In this document: positions 22,843 through 32,511 of the stretch, piece after piece
Layout: each line of letters begins with the position of its first letter
Position numbering within the stretch: position 1 is the stretch's first letter
Source of the DNA: Bacillus sp. HF117_J1_D
Lineage (GTDB): Bacteria; Bacillota; Bacilli; Bacillales; Bacillaceae_C
Length of the DNA: 43,452 nt
Reading direction: 5' to 3'
NCBI GenBank assembly: GCA_009928435.1
Contig: JAABNQ010000026.1
Location: 1-43,452, forward strand
Notes under the pieces: model-generated
What the model was told of the DNA's origin: nothing
Database searches by the model: none
What the model saw: only the letters and a program-made list of their open reading frames with translations
Position numbers and translations under genes: made by a program

Positions 22843-24696
22843 TTACTGCTTAAATTGCAGTTCCCTCGTCAATTCCTCCACATATTCAACCGATCCAGTT
22901 ACAATCAAACGATCATTGAGCTGGAGTTCCGTATCTCCGTGGGGAACGATGGAGTCCTTCCCCCTAAATATCCTTACAATGATCACATCCCCCGTAAATG
23001 GAAATTCCCGCAAAGTCATCTGGTCATATTCCGGATTCATCATTCGGATTTCGTGCAATGCCGTTTCCTCACTCGTCATAATATGCGCAATATTCGGCGA
23101 CTCTATCAAAGCTTTCATCAGTGCTGTTGTGGAGAGTAATGTTGAAAATCCTTCAATATCCTGTTCCACCAATGCCTTTGCAAGATCGGGGCTTTCAATA
23201 CGAGCAATGACCCTTTCCACTTGGCGCTCTTTGGCAGCGACAGCCAGCGTTGAATTGAGCTCTTCATCTCCTGTTGCAATGAATAGAATATCCGAATCAA
23301 ATACTCCCGCTTTTTCTAGCTCATCTTCCTCATATCCCTCGACCTCTATAATGCCAAATGTAGAATCCGCAGTCTGGGAATCCGCCTTTTCAAATTTTTT
23401 GTGAAAAACAGATGTGTCATATTGATTGTGGCTCAATTCCTTGGAGACAGCAAGCGACATTTGATTGGCTCCAACAAATGCCACTTTTATTTTTCTCTCC
23501 TCAGCATTTTCCTTCGGAAACCATTTTCTGAACAAAATAGGAGTTAAAATACATGAAATGACAGCCACTAATATGAACGTACCACTCATCTCTGATGAAA
23601 TTACATTGATCCGCTCAGCAATTTTAGCTGCAGCTATAACAAGTGATAAAGTGGAAGTCAGTAAAAATGCGGATGCCAGTACGGTATGTTTATCATACCA
23701 GCGCCTTAATATTAGCACTGGAAAGAACTTAGATATAAACAAAGCCGCAAGCAAAAACGGAATCAGCAGCAACATGTTTTTATTACTTAAGAGCGACCAT
23801 AGATCAAGGTCTACTCCGACCATGACGAAAAATATGGGGATTAAAAAACCATATCCAAAAGAATCAAGCTGACGGATCATATTTTGGTCAGGATTCAAGA
23901 GAGAAACAAGGGTTCCTGCGATAAATGCGCCTAATATGTTCTCGGCACCAACCGATTCAGATAAAGCGACCAGTACGATGATCAACGTAAAAATAGCACG
24001 AGTTCCGATCTGCACCGTCCCTGTTGACAAGCTGGCAATAAAATTTCTACTTTTAAACCGGACACCTATAAAGTAAAAAATAACTCCTGTTGCAAATAGC
24101 ACAAGTAACAGCCACATATGCCCGCTGCCATCACTTGAAAGAGAAACAAACACCGAAAGTAGAATCATCGTGACAAGATCGGCAATAACGGCGACAAGCA
24201 AAATGATCTGGCCAATTCCCGTTTTCATGATACCTGCTTCTTTTAAGGTCGGTACCACCACTCCGAGTGAAATTGTCGAAATAATCAAGGTCATCAGCAT
24301 CATATTTTCGATAAATCCTGCGAGAACGAAAATATACGAAAGCAATAATGATAAAACAAAAATGCCTGCAAAAATAAAAGTAGACACAGCTAACCTGTTA
24401 GGCTCTAATTTACCGTTTGGAAGTACAGCTTTCTTTTGCTTGCTGCTAAATGCTGAAAAATCAATTTCCACTCCACTTAGAAACATTAGAAAAATAAATC
24501 CGAGCGTTGACAGCGTATCAAGCCACATATCGTGTCTAATCACGTCGAACCCGCTTTTACCGATAATCAGACCCATGATAATTTCCGCGACAACGACCGG
24601 AATGAAAAATAACCGAAAACGGTGGAGAAGAAGCGGTGTAAAAAACGCGACAAGCAATACAATAACCAATGATAGTAATGACGATTCAGAGTCCAT
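22843..24696 (-). CDS. yjbQ: CPA2 family cation:proton antiporter with TrkA domains (YjbQ)
   Basis: 617 residues. Twelve to thirteen transmembrane helices (about 1-390) of the Kef/NapA type contain SGVEIDFSAF and GAFIAGTLVSLL. A cytosolic TrkA-N Rossmann-like domain (about 405-525, KVAFVGANQMSLAVSKEL) and a TrkA-C domain (about 535-615) follow. It probably exchanges K+ or Na+ for protons under ligand or redox control. Matches B. subtilis YjbQ by position next to fabI and prpE. GGAGG precedes the ATG, 37 bases after mgtE, so the two genes are likely co-transcribed. Confidence 0.92.
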   Translation of the reverse strand: MDSESSLLSLVIVLLVAFFTPLLLHRFRLFFIPVVVAEIIMGLIIGKSGFDVIRHDMWLDTLSTLGFIFLMFLSGVEIDFSAFSSKQKKAVLPNGKLEPNRLAVSTFIFAGIFVLSLLLSYIFVLAGFIENMMLMTLIISTISLGVVVPTLKEAGIMKTGIGQIILLVAVIADLVTMILLSVFVSLSSDGSGHMWLLLVLFATGVIFYFIGVRFKSRNFIASLSTGTVQIGTRAIFTLIIVLVALSESVGAENILGAFIAGTLVSLLNPDQNMIRQLDSFGYGFLIPIFFVMVGVDLDLWSLLSNKNMLLLIPFLLAALFISKFFPVLILRRWYDKHTVLASAFLLTSTLSLVIAAAKIAERINVISSEMSGTFILVAVISCILTPILFRKWFPKENAEERKIKVAFVGANQMSLAVSKELSHNQYDTSVFHKKFEKADSQTADSTFGIIEVEGYEEDELEKAGVFDSDILFIATGDEELNSTLAVAAKERQVERVIARIESPDLAKALVEQDIEGFSTLLSTTALMKALIESPNIAHIMTSEETALHEIRMMNPEYDQMTLREFPFTGDVIIVRIFRGKDSIVPHGDTELQLNDRLIVTGSVEYVEELTRELQFKQ

Positions 24697-24733
24697 ATGC
24701 TTCTTCCTCCGTTTTAACTGTGTGACTTGTTGT

Positions 24734-26110
24734 TTAATGAACCAGATAACTCATGAATAATGTAGCAAGTCCAAAATAGATCAAAATAGATGTTAGGTCG
24801 TTCATTGTCGTTATAAAAGGACCGGATGCCACAGCCGGATCGATTTTTAGCTTGTGCATGATGATGGGCACAAGTGTCCCCGCCAAAGTAGCAACAAATA
24901 AAGACGCGAGGATAGAAATCCCAACGAGGAAACCAAGAAACAACTCACCTTTCCACAAATAAACAATAATGACGACAAGCAACCCACAGATTGAACCCGT
25001 GATCAGACCGGTTCCTCCTTCTCTGAGGACCAATTTCCATCTGCTTTCTTCTTCCAACTCACCCGTAGCAATCCCCCTTACCGCTACCGCAAGGGCTTGC
25101 GTACCAGTATTTCCAGCCATTCCGGCAATCAAAGGAATGAATACTGCTAATATAGATACCTGATTTAAGGTGTCTTCAAACCTTCCTATCAAACTGGCTG
25201 TAAACATTCCCAAGAAAAGTAATATGATGAGCCAAGGCAGACGTTTTTTGGCTGCAGAGAATGGGTTTTTATCAGGTGTATCAACGTCCATTACAGCCGC
25301 GAGCTTTGAATAATCATCGGATGCCTCTTCGTCGATAACATCAATAATATCGTCAACTGTAATAATCCCCAATAAATGATTTTGAAAATCAACGACCGGA
25401 AGTGCCAACAAGTCGTAGTCACGCATCTGGTTTGCCGCCTCTTCTTGGTCTGCATCCACTGTAATCGAAACCACTCGTGAAGACATGATTTCAGAGATCA
25501 TCGTATCATCATTGCTGATAATCAGATCACGAAGTGATATGACCCCGACAAGACGCCTGTCATCGTCAATGACAAATACATAATAAATCGTCTCGGCGGT
25601 AGGAGCTTCATTTTTCAAAATATGCATAGCGGAGCGGACTGTCTGATTGGCCGAAATAGCAATATATTCCGTTGTCATGATACTTCCGGCAGTCGACTCT
25701 TCGTAGTGGAGGAGGTCTTTGATCTCTCGAGCACTATCTTTATTCATGATCGTCAAATAGCTTGCCGCCTGAAGTTTATCAAGCTTATTTAAAACGTCAA
25801 CCGCATTATCCGTATACATATACGACAGCATATCTGCAGCATATTGCGGTACCATTTCCGCCAATATATCCTTGTATTCACTATCCTCAATATCTAAAAC
25901 CTCAAAAAAGTCCGATACTTCCTTAGGTGATAAATATCGATAAATCTTCAGCCTTTCGTCCGGCTCACTTTTTATATAAAATCTCGCTTGATCATATGGA
26001 TGTAAATGTAAAAATTCTTCACGAAATTCCATGATGTTTTCATCATGAAGGGCTTTAAGAAGCAATTCTTCGTTCAATTGATCTTGTTCTTCTTGATTCA
26101 TTTCAGCCAT
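24734..26110 (-). CDS. mgtE: Magnesium transporter MgtE
   Basis: 458 residues: N-terminal superhelical MgtE_N domain (about 30-135), two CBS domains (about 138-200 and 203-260) that sense cytosolic Mg2+, a plug helix, and five transmembrane helices (about 285-455). PLIAGMAGNTGTQ forms the pore region. Many MgtE genes follow an M-box riboswitch, but no M-box landmarks are visible here. GGAGG supports the ATG. The gene is absent at this site in B. subtilis and lies beside a MITE-like repeat. Confidence 0.95.
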   Translation of the reverse strand: MAEMNQEEQDQLNEELLLKALHDENIMEFREEFLHLHPYDQARFYIKSEPDERLKIYRYLSPKEVSDFFEVLDIEDSEYKDILAEMVPQYAADMLSYMYTDNAVDVLNKLDKLQAASYLTIMNKDSAREIKDLLHYEESTAGSIMTTEYIAISANQTVRSAMHILKNEAPTAETIYYVFVIDDDRRLVGVISLRDLIISNDDTMISEIMSSRVVSITVDADQEEAANQMRDYDLLALPVVDFQNHLLGIITVDDIIDVIDEEASDDYSKLAAVMDVDTPDKNPFSAAKKRLPWLIILLFLGMFTASLIGRFEDTLNQVSILAVFIPLIAGMAGNTGTQALAVAVRGIATGELEEESRWKLVLREGGTGLITGSICGLLVVIIVYLWKGELFLGFLVGISILASLFVATLAGTLVPIIMHKLKIDPAVASGPFITTMNDLTSILIYFGLATLFMSYLVH

Positions 26111-26180
26111 TAGTTTGTGCCTCCTCTCCGCCTGTCCTTCCTATCCTAACAAATCTTTATCGGCTTGTCGTTATATTTGA

Positions 26181-26301
26181 GAGGTTATTCAAAAAGTCAC
26201 CAAATAATAAGCGGTAAATCTCTTCATTAGCCTGTTTCAGTGCTACTCAAGCTGACATTCCCTGCCATATGCTCTCCTTTGGCAACTTTTTGAATACGCC
26301 C
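26181..26301. repeat. MITE-like element with 24-bp imperfect terminal inverted repeats
   Basis: GAGGTTATTCAAAAAGTCAC.. (26181-26204) and its inverse GGGCGTATTCAAAAAGTTGC.. (26278-26301) match at 19 of 24 positions and enclose about 73 non-coding bases. The size and form fit a miniature inverted-repeat element or paired IS ends. It lies in the divergent spacer between mgtE and prpE, 24 bases from the prpE promoter window. Confidence 0.55.
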
Positions 26302-26315
26302 TTTTAGGTCAAAGT

Positions 26316-26344
26316 TTGCATGAGACGGAACACATGAATACAAT
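26316..26344 (+). promoter_or_regulatory. Promoter of prpE
   Basis: TTGCAT, 17 bases, TACAAT. It ends 60 bases before the chosen start. Confidence 0.6.
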
Positions 26345-26404
26345 AATATGAAAAGATTGACTACCAACGAAGATGAGGATATTGAAAAAAGACAGGTGAT
26401 GATA

Positions 26405-27142
26405 TTGAAAATTGATATAGTTGGTGATATTCATGGCTGTTTTACGGAGCTGACAAATCTGACACACGAGCTCGGATACATATGGCAGAATGGGGTTCCC
26501 ATTCATCCAAAAGGCAGAGTACTGGGCTTTGTAGGTGACCTCACGGACAGAGGGCCCCAATCATTAAACGTGATTCAAACCATCTGGAAGCTCTGGAAAG
26601 ATCACGGTGCTTTCTATGTTCCCGGAAATCACTGCAATAAACTTTATCGTTACTTTCTCGGGAGAAATGTTCAGATTACTCATGGTTTAGAAACAACGGT
26701 TGCCGAGTTAAACAACCTCTCATCTAAGGAAGAGAACCATTACAAAAGAATGTTCATGGAATTGTATGAAGGTTCCCCACTCTACCAAACGCTCGATGAG
26801 GGAAAACTGCTCATTGCTCACGCAGGCATAAGAGAAGATTACATTGGCAAAATGAACAAACGTGTAAAGACCTTCGTGCTTTACGGAGACATTACAGGAG
26901 AATGCCTCCCCGATGGAAGACCCATAAGGCGGGACTGGGCAAAGAATTATCATGGCACTCCTTATATTGTTTATGGCCATACTCCAGTAACAGAACCGCG
27001 CATTGTCGGAAGGACCATCAATATCGACACTGGTTGCGTATTTGGCGGAAAGCTGACCGCATTCAGATACCCAGAGAGAAAAACAGTATCCGTTCAATCC
27101 TCTTTGCCATATATACCGGAAAAATTTACACAGTTTTCATAG
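26405..27142 (+). CDS. prpE: Bis(5'-nucleosyl)-tetraphosphatase PrpE (PPP phosphatase family)
   Basis: 245 residues of the PPP metallophosphatase family. GDIHG (near residue 8), GDLTDRG and GNHCNK are the metal-binding motifs, and YGHTPV closes the site. B. subtilis PrpE hydrolyses Ap4A asymmetrically and influences spore germination. The homologue aligns from the TTG at 26405, with AGGTG 6 bases upstream; ATG codons at 26399 and 26348 fit less well. Confidence 0.93.
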   Translation: MKIDIVGDIHGCFTELTNLTHELGYIWQNGVPIHPKGRVLGFVGDLTDRGPQSLNVIQTIWKLWKDHGAFYVPGNHCNKLYRYFLGRNVQITHGLETTVAELNNLSSKEENHYKRMFMELYEGSPLYQTLDEGKLLIAHAGIREDYIGKMNKRVKTFVLYGDITGECLPDGRPIRRDWAKNYHGTPYIVYGHTPVTEPRIVGRTINIDTGCVFGGKLTAFRYPERKTVSVQSSLPYIPEKFTQFS

Positions 27143-27234
27143 ACTGCGTTTTTAATCCGTATATTTACAAGTATCCATTTCATAGGTATCTCTTACACTT
27201 TTCCTGGAATTCGCGAGCTCCTTTTCATACAGGA

Positions 27235-28146
27235 TTAGATGTCTTTAATGTCAAGCTCCTTCATAAGCAATTGCATATCCTGTGGTAAAGGGGCGTTAAA
27301 AATCAGTTCCTTTTTTGTCAAAGGATGCGAAAAGGCTAGTTCACTGCAATGCAAAGCTTGCCTTTTCATGTTTTCCATTGGCCCGCCGTACAATTCATCC
27401 CCCAGGAGAGGATGTCCTATGTGAGAAAGATGAACCCTAATTTGATGAGTTCTGCCTGTTTCCAATGTAAGTTTTACCAAAACAGCCCCCTCTAATGGCT
27501 TCTTCACTTCGTAGAACGTGACAGCTCTTTTTCCGTCCGCCCTTACTTCTCTTTCAATGATGCTTGTCTGCTTTCTGCCAATAGGCGCGTCGATGACGGC
27601 ATTTTGTTTCTCAAAGCTTCCAGCCGCAATCCCCTCATAGGCTCTATGAATGTTCGACTCCCCCTGCTGAAGACCGAATAAATGATGAGCATGTCGATGT
27701 TTTGCTACGAGCAAAAGCCCCGATGTGTTTCTATCAAGTCTTGTTACTATATGAACGGCAGCTTTCATTCTTCCATGATGCTCATAATAATAGGCCAGCG
27801 CATTCGCCACACTTCCCGAGGGATGTTCCCTCGAAGGGATGGTGCTCATATAAGGCGGCTTATTGATGACCAAAATATCCCGATCCTCATAAAGGATGTC
27901 AAGTTCAATCTGTTCTTGTTTAAGTTGAGAATTGATCGGTTCCGGAGGAAACGCGATTTCCAGCTTTTCACCTTCATTCAGACAATATCGCACATTCTGT
28001 TCTTTACCATTGACACTTATATATCCACCGGCAAATTTTATATCAGTCAAAGCCCGCTTAGAAATATGCTCTTTTGATAGAAAAGTCTTAATGTCTTTTC
28101 CTGCATCTTCCTTTGATATGACCCACTCAATAAAATAATGAGACAT
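27235..28146 (-). CDS. rluD: RluD-like 23S rRNA pseudouridine synthase (YjbO)
   Basis: 303 residues. An S4 RNA-binding domain (about 13-75) is followed by the RsuA/RluD catalytic domain. HIVTRLDRNTSGLLLVAK contains the catalytic Asp, and GRTHQIRVHLSHIGHPLLGDELYGG is the second signature. It converts uridines in large-subunit rRNA; the exact sites are not predictable. The ATG at 28146 lies 4 bases past the nadK stop, with AAGGA inside the nadK end, so the genes are coupled (relQ-nadK-rluD). Confidence 0.92.
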   Translation of the reverse strand: MSHYFIEWVISKEDAGKDIKTFLSKEHISKRALTDIKFAGGYISVNGKEQNVRYCLNEGEKLEIAFPPEPINSQLKQEQIELDILYEDRDILVINKPPYMSTIPSREHPSGSVANALAYYYEHHGRMKAAVHIVTRLDRNTSGLLLVAKHRHAHHLFGLQQGESNIHRAYEGIAAGSFEKQNAVIDAPIGRKQTSIIEREVRADGKRAVTFYEVKKPLEGAVLVKLTLETGRTHQIRVHLSHIGHPLLGDELYGGPMENMKRQALHCSELAFSHPLTKKELIFNAPLPQDMQLLMKELDIKDI

Positions 28147-28150
28147 TTTC

Positions 28151-28951
28151 CTATCCTTCATCCGATATGAACGAATCATGAACCCTTTTCCAAAATGGAA
28201 ACGGCCTGAAGCGCGCGAATCGTACTTTTTCATCCGCCACTCGAAATTGGATAGATTTTACGTCGCGATGCATGACAGAAAGATGGTCAATCGTTACATT
28301 GAAATCATGAACGTAAACGGGCTTGAGCATCAAGGTATGATGCGCTGGCAAAATAAGCGGTGAGCCGACTGTCCTAAACACCCGATTGTTAATAGATGCC
28401 ATTTCCGCTAATTGGATGGCATGAATGGCAGGATGGATAATAGCTCCGCCTAGTGCTTTATTATAGGCTGTACTTCCGGAGGGAGTAGATACACAAAGAC
28501 CGTCTCCACGAAAACGCTCAAAATGCTCCCCCCTGATTTCAACATCCATGACAAGAGTTCCGACTGTACTTTTGACAGTCGATTCATTCATTCCAAGATA
28601 TTTCGTCTCTTTTCCGCCATGTCGGTAACGAATGATTACTTCCAAAAGCGGGTACTCGACGACCTGATAAGGTGTTTTGGCTATGGCGATCACAAGCTTT
28701 TCGATCTCATCCGGAAGCCAGTCTGCATAAAACCCAAGATGCCCGGTGTGTACCCCAACAAAAGCGACTTTGTCCAATCTCGAGCTGTAGCGGTGAAATG
28801 CGTAGAGAAGTGTTCCATCTCCACCTACAGAGATCACAATATCGGGTTCTTCCTCGTCATAAATTAGTTCAAAATCCTGTAAATAAGTGATAATTCTTTG
28901 CATCAACGAATTAGATATTGAATCCCCTTTTGAAAGTACCGAAAACCTCAT
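28151..28951 (-). CDS. nadK: NAD kinase
   Basis: 266 residues. It makes NADP from NAD in the cytoplasm. GGDGTLL (43-49) with the catalytic Asp45 and the later NE and TPSGSTAYN motifs are intact. It agrees closely with B. subtilis NadF (YjbN). The ATG at 28951 follows GAGGAGG at 12 bases; GTG codons at 28954 and 28960 are possible. It lies 18 bases after relQ and is coupled to rluD, linking NADP supply to the alarmone synthetase gene. Confidence 0.95.
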   Translation of the reverse strand: MRFSVLSKGDSISNSLMQRIITYLQDFELIYDEEEPDIVISVGGDGTLLYAFHRYSSRLDKVAFVGVHTGHLGFYADWLPDEIEKLVIAIAKTPYQVVEYPLLEVIIRYRHGGKETKYLGMNESTVKSTVGTLVMDVEIRGEHFERFRGDGLCVSTPSGSTAYNKALGGAIIHPAIHAIQLAEMASINNRVFRTVGSPLILPAHHTLMLKPVYVHDFNVTIDHLSVMHRDVKSIQFRVADEKVRFARFRPFPFWKRVHDSFISDEG

Positions 28952-28969
28952 CACGTCCACACTTCCTCC

Positions 28970-29620
28970 TCAACGGTCATTATTTCCATCGGGAAGCTCA
29001 TACGTTTCCCGATTCTTCGTAAAATAAACCTGTGCTTCTTGTATTTCATCCTTGATTTGTGACATTTGCTCATCGAGCCTGAATGCTGCTTCAGCAGCCG
29101 CTTGGAGCCTGTCTTTAATTTCGTTGGGGATTTGCCCATGATATTTATAGTTGAGTGAATGCTCGATTGTAGCCCAGAAATTCATTGCCAGTGTCCGAAT
29201 TTGGATTTCAACAAGAATTTTCTTTTCTCCATGAATGGTCTGAACCGGATACTCGATGACCACGTGATAGGAACGATAGCCGCTCGGTTTCTTATGAGAA
29301 ATATAGTTCCTCTCCTCAACAATTCGAAAATCATTTCTTTGCCTAAGAAGCTCGACAACTGTCTTGATATCGTCGACAAACTGACACATCATTCTAAGCC
29401 CGGCAATATCCTGGATTTCAGTCTCCAGTTTATCCAGTGGTATATTTTTGAGGTTCGCTTTAACCAAAATGCTTGCAACCGGTTTTACCCGTCCGGTCAC
29501 AAATTCAATTGGTGAGTGGACATGCTCTTCTGCAAATTGTCCCCTCATTCCTTTTAATTTTACTTTCAATTCATCCACTGCTTGCTTATATGGCGCTAAA
29601 AATTGATCCCAATGATTCAA
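28970..29620 (-). CDS. relQ: Small alarmone synthetase RelQ (SAS1, YjbM)
   Basis: 216 residues with only the (p)ppGpp synthetase domain and no hydrolase. IEFVTGRVKPVASI, DIAGLRMMCQFVDD, GYRSYHVVIEYP and EIQIRTLAMNFWATIEHSLNYKY are the active-site and allosteric segments. It makes ppGpp or pGpp as a tetramer activated by pppGpp, usually under cell-wall stress. The TTG at 29620 is chosen because AGGGGTGA is 8 bases upstream; a GTG at 29632 falls within that site. First gene of relQ-nadK-rluD. Confidence 0.95.
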   Translation of the reverse strand: MNHWDQFLAPYKQAVDELKVKLKGMRGQFAEEHVHSPIEFVTGRVKPVASILVKANLKNIPLDKLETEIQDIAGLRMMCQFVDDIKTVVELLRQRNDFRIVEERNYISHKKPSGYRSYHVVIEYPVQTIHGEKKILVEIQIRTLAMNFWATIEHSLNYKYHGQIPNEIKDRLQAAAEAAFRLDEQMSQIKDEIQEAQVYFTKNRETYELPDGNNDR

Positions 29621-29721
29621 GATACTACTCACCCCTGTGACGTCTGGCGCAAAAGTTTAACCATTACTTTTTCCATAATTTATATACGACCCCATTTTAG
29701 CATAAAGTGATCATTCATACA

Positions 29722-29750
29722 TTGAACTATCTGTTTAAAAAAGCGATAAT
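29722..29750 (+). promoter_or_regulatory. Promoter of yjbK-cwlQ
   Basis: TTGAAC, 17 bases, GATAAT, 31 bases before the yjbK start. Confidence 0.65.
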
Positions 29751-29781
29751 GAAGATATCGTTTCAGAAAGGACGAACAGTT

Positions 29782-30369
29782 TTGGGCAGAAATATTGAAA
29801 TTGAATTTAAGAACATGCTAAACAAAGAAAGCTTTATGAAGATTTATCAACATTTCCAACTTAAAGATCATGTTTTTTTCACACAAGATAACCATTACTT
29901 CGACACACCGGAAGGCTCTCTCGGGAGAAAAAAATCAGCTCTCAGAATCAGGGAGAAAAACGGACGATTTGAGCTAACGTTAAAGCTAATAATAGAGGCT
30001 GGCGTCCTCGAGATCAATCAACCCATTTCCACTAAACAGGCAAAAGACTTGATGAATGAAACTGCGTTCCCTGCTGGTGAAGTCAAGGATGAACTCACGC
30101 TTTTACATATCCATCCTGACTCTCTCGAATACAAAGGTGTCCTTCAGACTAGTCGGGCTCAGATTCCTTTCAAAAAGGGACAATTGATGCTTGATCACAG
30201 CATTTATTTTGGCTTAGAGGATTTTGAAATAGAATATGAGGTGGATGAACAGTCATCGGATGGTGAAAATGATTTACTTCAATTGTTAAATGAACTCAAC
30301 ATTCCCAGGGTTCATGCCGATAATAAAATCAAGAGATTTTTTCAAGCAAAAAAGGAGGGGAATCATTGA
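29782..30369 (+). CDS. yjbK: CYTH domain protein (YjbK)
   Basis: 195 residues. The N-terminal NIEIEFKNML is the ExExK signature of CYTH (triphosphate tunnel) proteins. LRIREKNGRFELTLK and a C-terminal EIEYEV supply further tunnel acidic and basic residues. Such proteins bind or cleave triphosphates with divalent metal; the YjbK substrate is not established. The TTG at 29782 has AAAGGA 9 bases upstream, and the homologue begins there. It overlaps cwlQ by 4 bases and is divergent from relQ, a recurring pairing with alarmone genes. Confidence 0.9.
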   Translation: MGRNIEIEFKNMLNKESFMKIYQHFQLKDHVFFTQDNHYFDTPEGSLGRKKSALRIREKNGRFELTLKLIIEAGVLEINQPISTKQAKDLMNETAFPAGEVKDELTLLHIHPDSLEYKGVLQTSRAQIPFKKGQLMLDHSIYFGLEDFEIEYEVDEQSSDGENDLLQLLNELNIPRVHADNKIKRFFQAKKEGNH

Positions 30370-31031
30370 ATTCATTAGGTCAAATCAAGGCATTGCTTGA
30401 ATTGCACTCGCTCCAAAACTTTACAGGGCAGCCTTCAAATTCAAGTACGCCTGCATCTTCATCATTTGCCAGTCTTCTTCAGGAGTTTGTTCAATCACAG
30501 AACACTATTTCTTCTAATGGACAAACCGAACACGCATTGAATACCCTTGGACAGGTTTTTCAAAACAACCAAGCTTACATACAGCACTATTTGACAGACA
30601 AAGTAAGTACTCCTAACATTCAGGAGACTTCATCCCCGACTGTAATGAAAACGGGAGCTTCAATTGAAAGGATTATAGAACGGGCAGCTGAGACCTATCA
30701 ACTGCCATCCAAATTAATCAAAGCCATCATTCGACATGAATCTAATTTTAATAGCCGTGCCGTAAGTGAAGCGGGGGCTTCCGGATTAATGCAGTTGATG
30801 CCGGCTACTGCTCGCGGTCTCGGGGTCACCGATATGATGGATCCGGAGCAAAATGTTATGGCTGGTACAAAATATTTACGGAGTATGTTAGATAAATATC
30901 AAGGCAACATTAAGCTAGCACTTGCAGCTTACAATGCAGGACCTGGTAATGTAGACAAATACGGAGGCATCCCTCCATTCAAGGAAACTCAAAACTATGT
31001 TCGTAAAGTAACAGATACTTATCTCAGCTAA
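30366..31031 (+). CDS. cwlQ: Lytic transglycosylase / muramidase with SLT domain (CwlQ, YjbJ)
   Basis: 221 residues. A low-complexity N-terminus rich in Ser, Thr and Gln (about 1-100) is followed by a C-terminal SLT domain (about 103-218). The catalytic Glu is in IIRHESNFN, followed by GASGLMQLMPATARGLG, AAYNAGPGNV and the NYV motif. B. subtilis CwlQ cleaves peptidoglycan as muramidase and transglycosylase. No signal peptide is seen, as in YjbJ. The TTG start overlaps the yjbK stop, with AAAGGAGGGG in front. Confidence 0.92.
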   Translation: MNSLGQIKALLELHSLQNFTGQPSNSSTPASSSFASLLQEFVQSQNTISSNGQTEHALNTLGQVFQNNQAYIQHYLTDKVSTPNIQETSSPTVMKTGASIERIIERAAETYQLPSKLIKAIIRHESNFNSRAVSEAGASGLMQLMPATARGLGVTDMMDPEQNVMAGTKYLRSMLDKYQGNIKLALAAYNAGPGNVDKYGGIPPFKETQNYVRKVTDTYLS

Positions 31032-31051
31032 ATATGCGAAGGTCATTTTTT

Positions 31052-31081
31052 AAATCCCTGTTTGTATAACAGGGATTTTTT
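31052..31081 (+). terminator. Terminator of yjbK-cwlQ
   Basis: AAATCCCTGTT/AACAGGGATTT stem with a 5-base loop and six T. Confidence 0.92.
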
Positions 31082-31178
31082 AGCGTGTCAATACCTCTTT
31101 ATCCCTAAAATGCTATTTATTTGTGTTATTTTTAAGCCGTTGATACAATGTACATACTATTTAAGAATAGCGCAAAGT

Positions 31179-31224
31179 ATCTGGCCGTATCAGTGCCACA
31201 TCTAGTGCACCGGCAGACTCAGAT
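31179..31224 (+). other. Structured leader before yjbI
   Basis: ATCTG-GCCG-5 nt-GTGC-10 nt-GCAC-CGGC-5 nt-CAGAT can fold into one long hairpin, with an outer GCAAAG/CTTTGC pair (about 31173 and 31237). It sits about 80 bases before the yjbI ribosome site. Confidence 0.4.
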
Positions 31225-31303
31225 GCTTTTCATGTCGCTTTGCCTGCATTTATATGTTTGTATTCTTGATTTCTAACTATTTTCTAAAAAAGGAGCGATT
31301 CAT

Positions 31304-31705
31304 ATGGTTGAAAAGCGTATGATGCCGTATGACGCAATTGGAGAAGAAAAGCTCTCCTCTCTTGTAGACGCCTTTTATCGCAGGGTAGGAAAACATCCCG
31401 ACCTGATCCCCATATTTCCAGAAGACCTAACAGAAGTTGCAAGGAAACAAAAACAATTTTTGACGCAATTTCTCGGGGGACCGCCGCTGTATACACAAGA
31501 GCATGGCCATCCCATGATGCGAGCACGGCATCTGCCCCATGAAATCACTCCGCTCAGAGCGAAAGCATGGCTAAAGTGCATGAGTGAAGCAATGGATGAA
31601 GTGGAGCTTGAGCCCTCTTTTCGGGAGTTCTTTTATTCAAGGCTTGCTATAACAGCCAATCACATGGTGAATACACCTGATGAAACACTGGGTGAAGCGC
31701 CGTGA
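31304..31705 (+). CDS. yjbI: Group II truncated hemoglobin (YjbI)
   Basis: 133 residues of the truncated globin fold (group II). FYRRVGKHPDLIPIFPEDLTEVARKQKQFLTQFLGGPPLY, then a proximal-His region MRARHLPHEITPLRAKAWLKCM, match YjbI. In B. subtilis and Staphylococcus it works with YjbH and protects against peroxide and disulfide stress; heme binding is expected. AAAGGAG precedes the ATG. Its stop overlaps the yjbH start. Confidence 0.95.
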   Translation: MVEKRMMPYDAIGEEKLSSLVDAFYRRVGKHPDLIPIFPEDLTEVARKQKQFLTQFLGGPPLYTQEHGHPMMRARHLPHEITPLRAKAWLKCMSEAMDEVELEPSFREFFYSRLAITANHMVNTPDETLGEAP

Positions 31706-32511
31706 TGGATTGGAAAACCCAAAGCTTTCTTAAACTTAAAAACATACGAAATAAACCGATTGAAATATATGTATTTATAGATCCTTTTTGCGAAGAATGC
31801 TGGCTCCTGAATCCAGTCATCAAAAAGCTGCAACTTCAATATGGTGATTATTTCACACTTAAACATGTGCTATGTGGAAATTTAACCGTGCTAAACAACG
31901 GAAACAGAAGGCAGAAAACAAATATGATGGAACCGGGCGCAGTTGTTCCACATTTGGCAGCTATTAGTATTAAAGCTGCAGAATTACAGGGGAAAAGAAA
32001 GGGAATCCGTTTTTTGAGAAGGCTACAAGAATTGCTTTTTGCTGAACAGGCCAATATAACAGATATCAATACACTGGAAAAATGTGCTAGAAGTGTTGGC
32101 TTGGATTGCAAGGAATTTATCCGTGACATCTATTCATCAAGCGCTGCAAGAGCATTTCAATGCGATATAAGGATTTCATCTGAAATGAACGTAACAGAGA
32201 TGCCGGCAATGGTGTTTTTTAATGAACATATAGAAGACGAAGGATTGAAAATTACCGGACGTTACTCTTATTCCATTTATGTCCAAATTTTAAAAGAACT
32301 GATGGGTGGATATGCCCAACCATCAAAGATTCCACCATTGGAAAAATATTTATCCGGGCAATCTATCATTTCAACACACGATCTTTCGGTTATCTATGAT
32401 ATACCATACCAACAAATGGAAAGAAAATTGAAAAAGCTTCAGCTCCAACGCAAAGTTGAAAAAATCCATTCTGCATATGGCTCTTATTGGAAGTGTCTGC
32501 AGTCCTGTTGA
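31705..32511 (+). CDS. yjbH: ClpXP adaptor protein YjbH (SpxH)
   Basis: 268 residues. A DsbA/thioredoxin-like domain bears C29-E-E-C32 in FIDPFCEECWLLNP. The C-terminal third (about 215-268) forms a small winged domain. YjbH binds Spx and hands it to ClpXP; under disulfide stress it aggregates and Spx rises. Spx itself lies 4.5 kb away in this window. The ATG at 31705 overlaps the yjbI TGA; a GTG at 31702 is possible. Confidence 0.93.
   Translation: MDWKTQSFLKLKNIRNKPIEIYVFIDPFCEECWLLNPVIKKLQLQYGDYFTLKHVLCGNLTVLNNGNRRQKTNMMEPGAVVPHLAAISIKAAELQGKRKGIRFLRRLQELLFAEQANITDINTLEKCARSVGLDCKEFIRDIYSSSAARAFQCDIRISSEMNVTEMPAMVFFNEHIEDEGLKITGRYSYSIYVQILKELMGGYAQPSKIPPLEKYLSGQSIISTHDLSVIYDIPYQQMERKLKKLQLQRKVEKIHSAYGSYWKCLQSC

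Noticed and set aside
26111-26340. M-box magnesium riboswitch before mgtE
   Set aside because: None of the M-box conserved segments are found; the space holds a MITE-like repeat instead.
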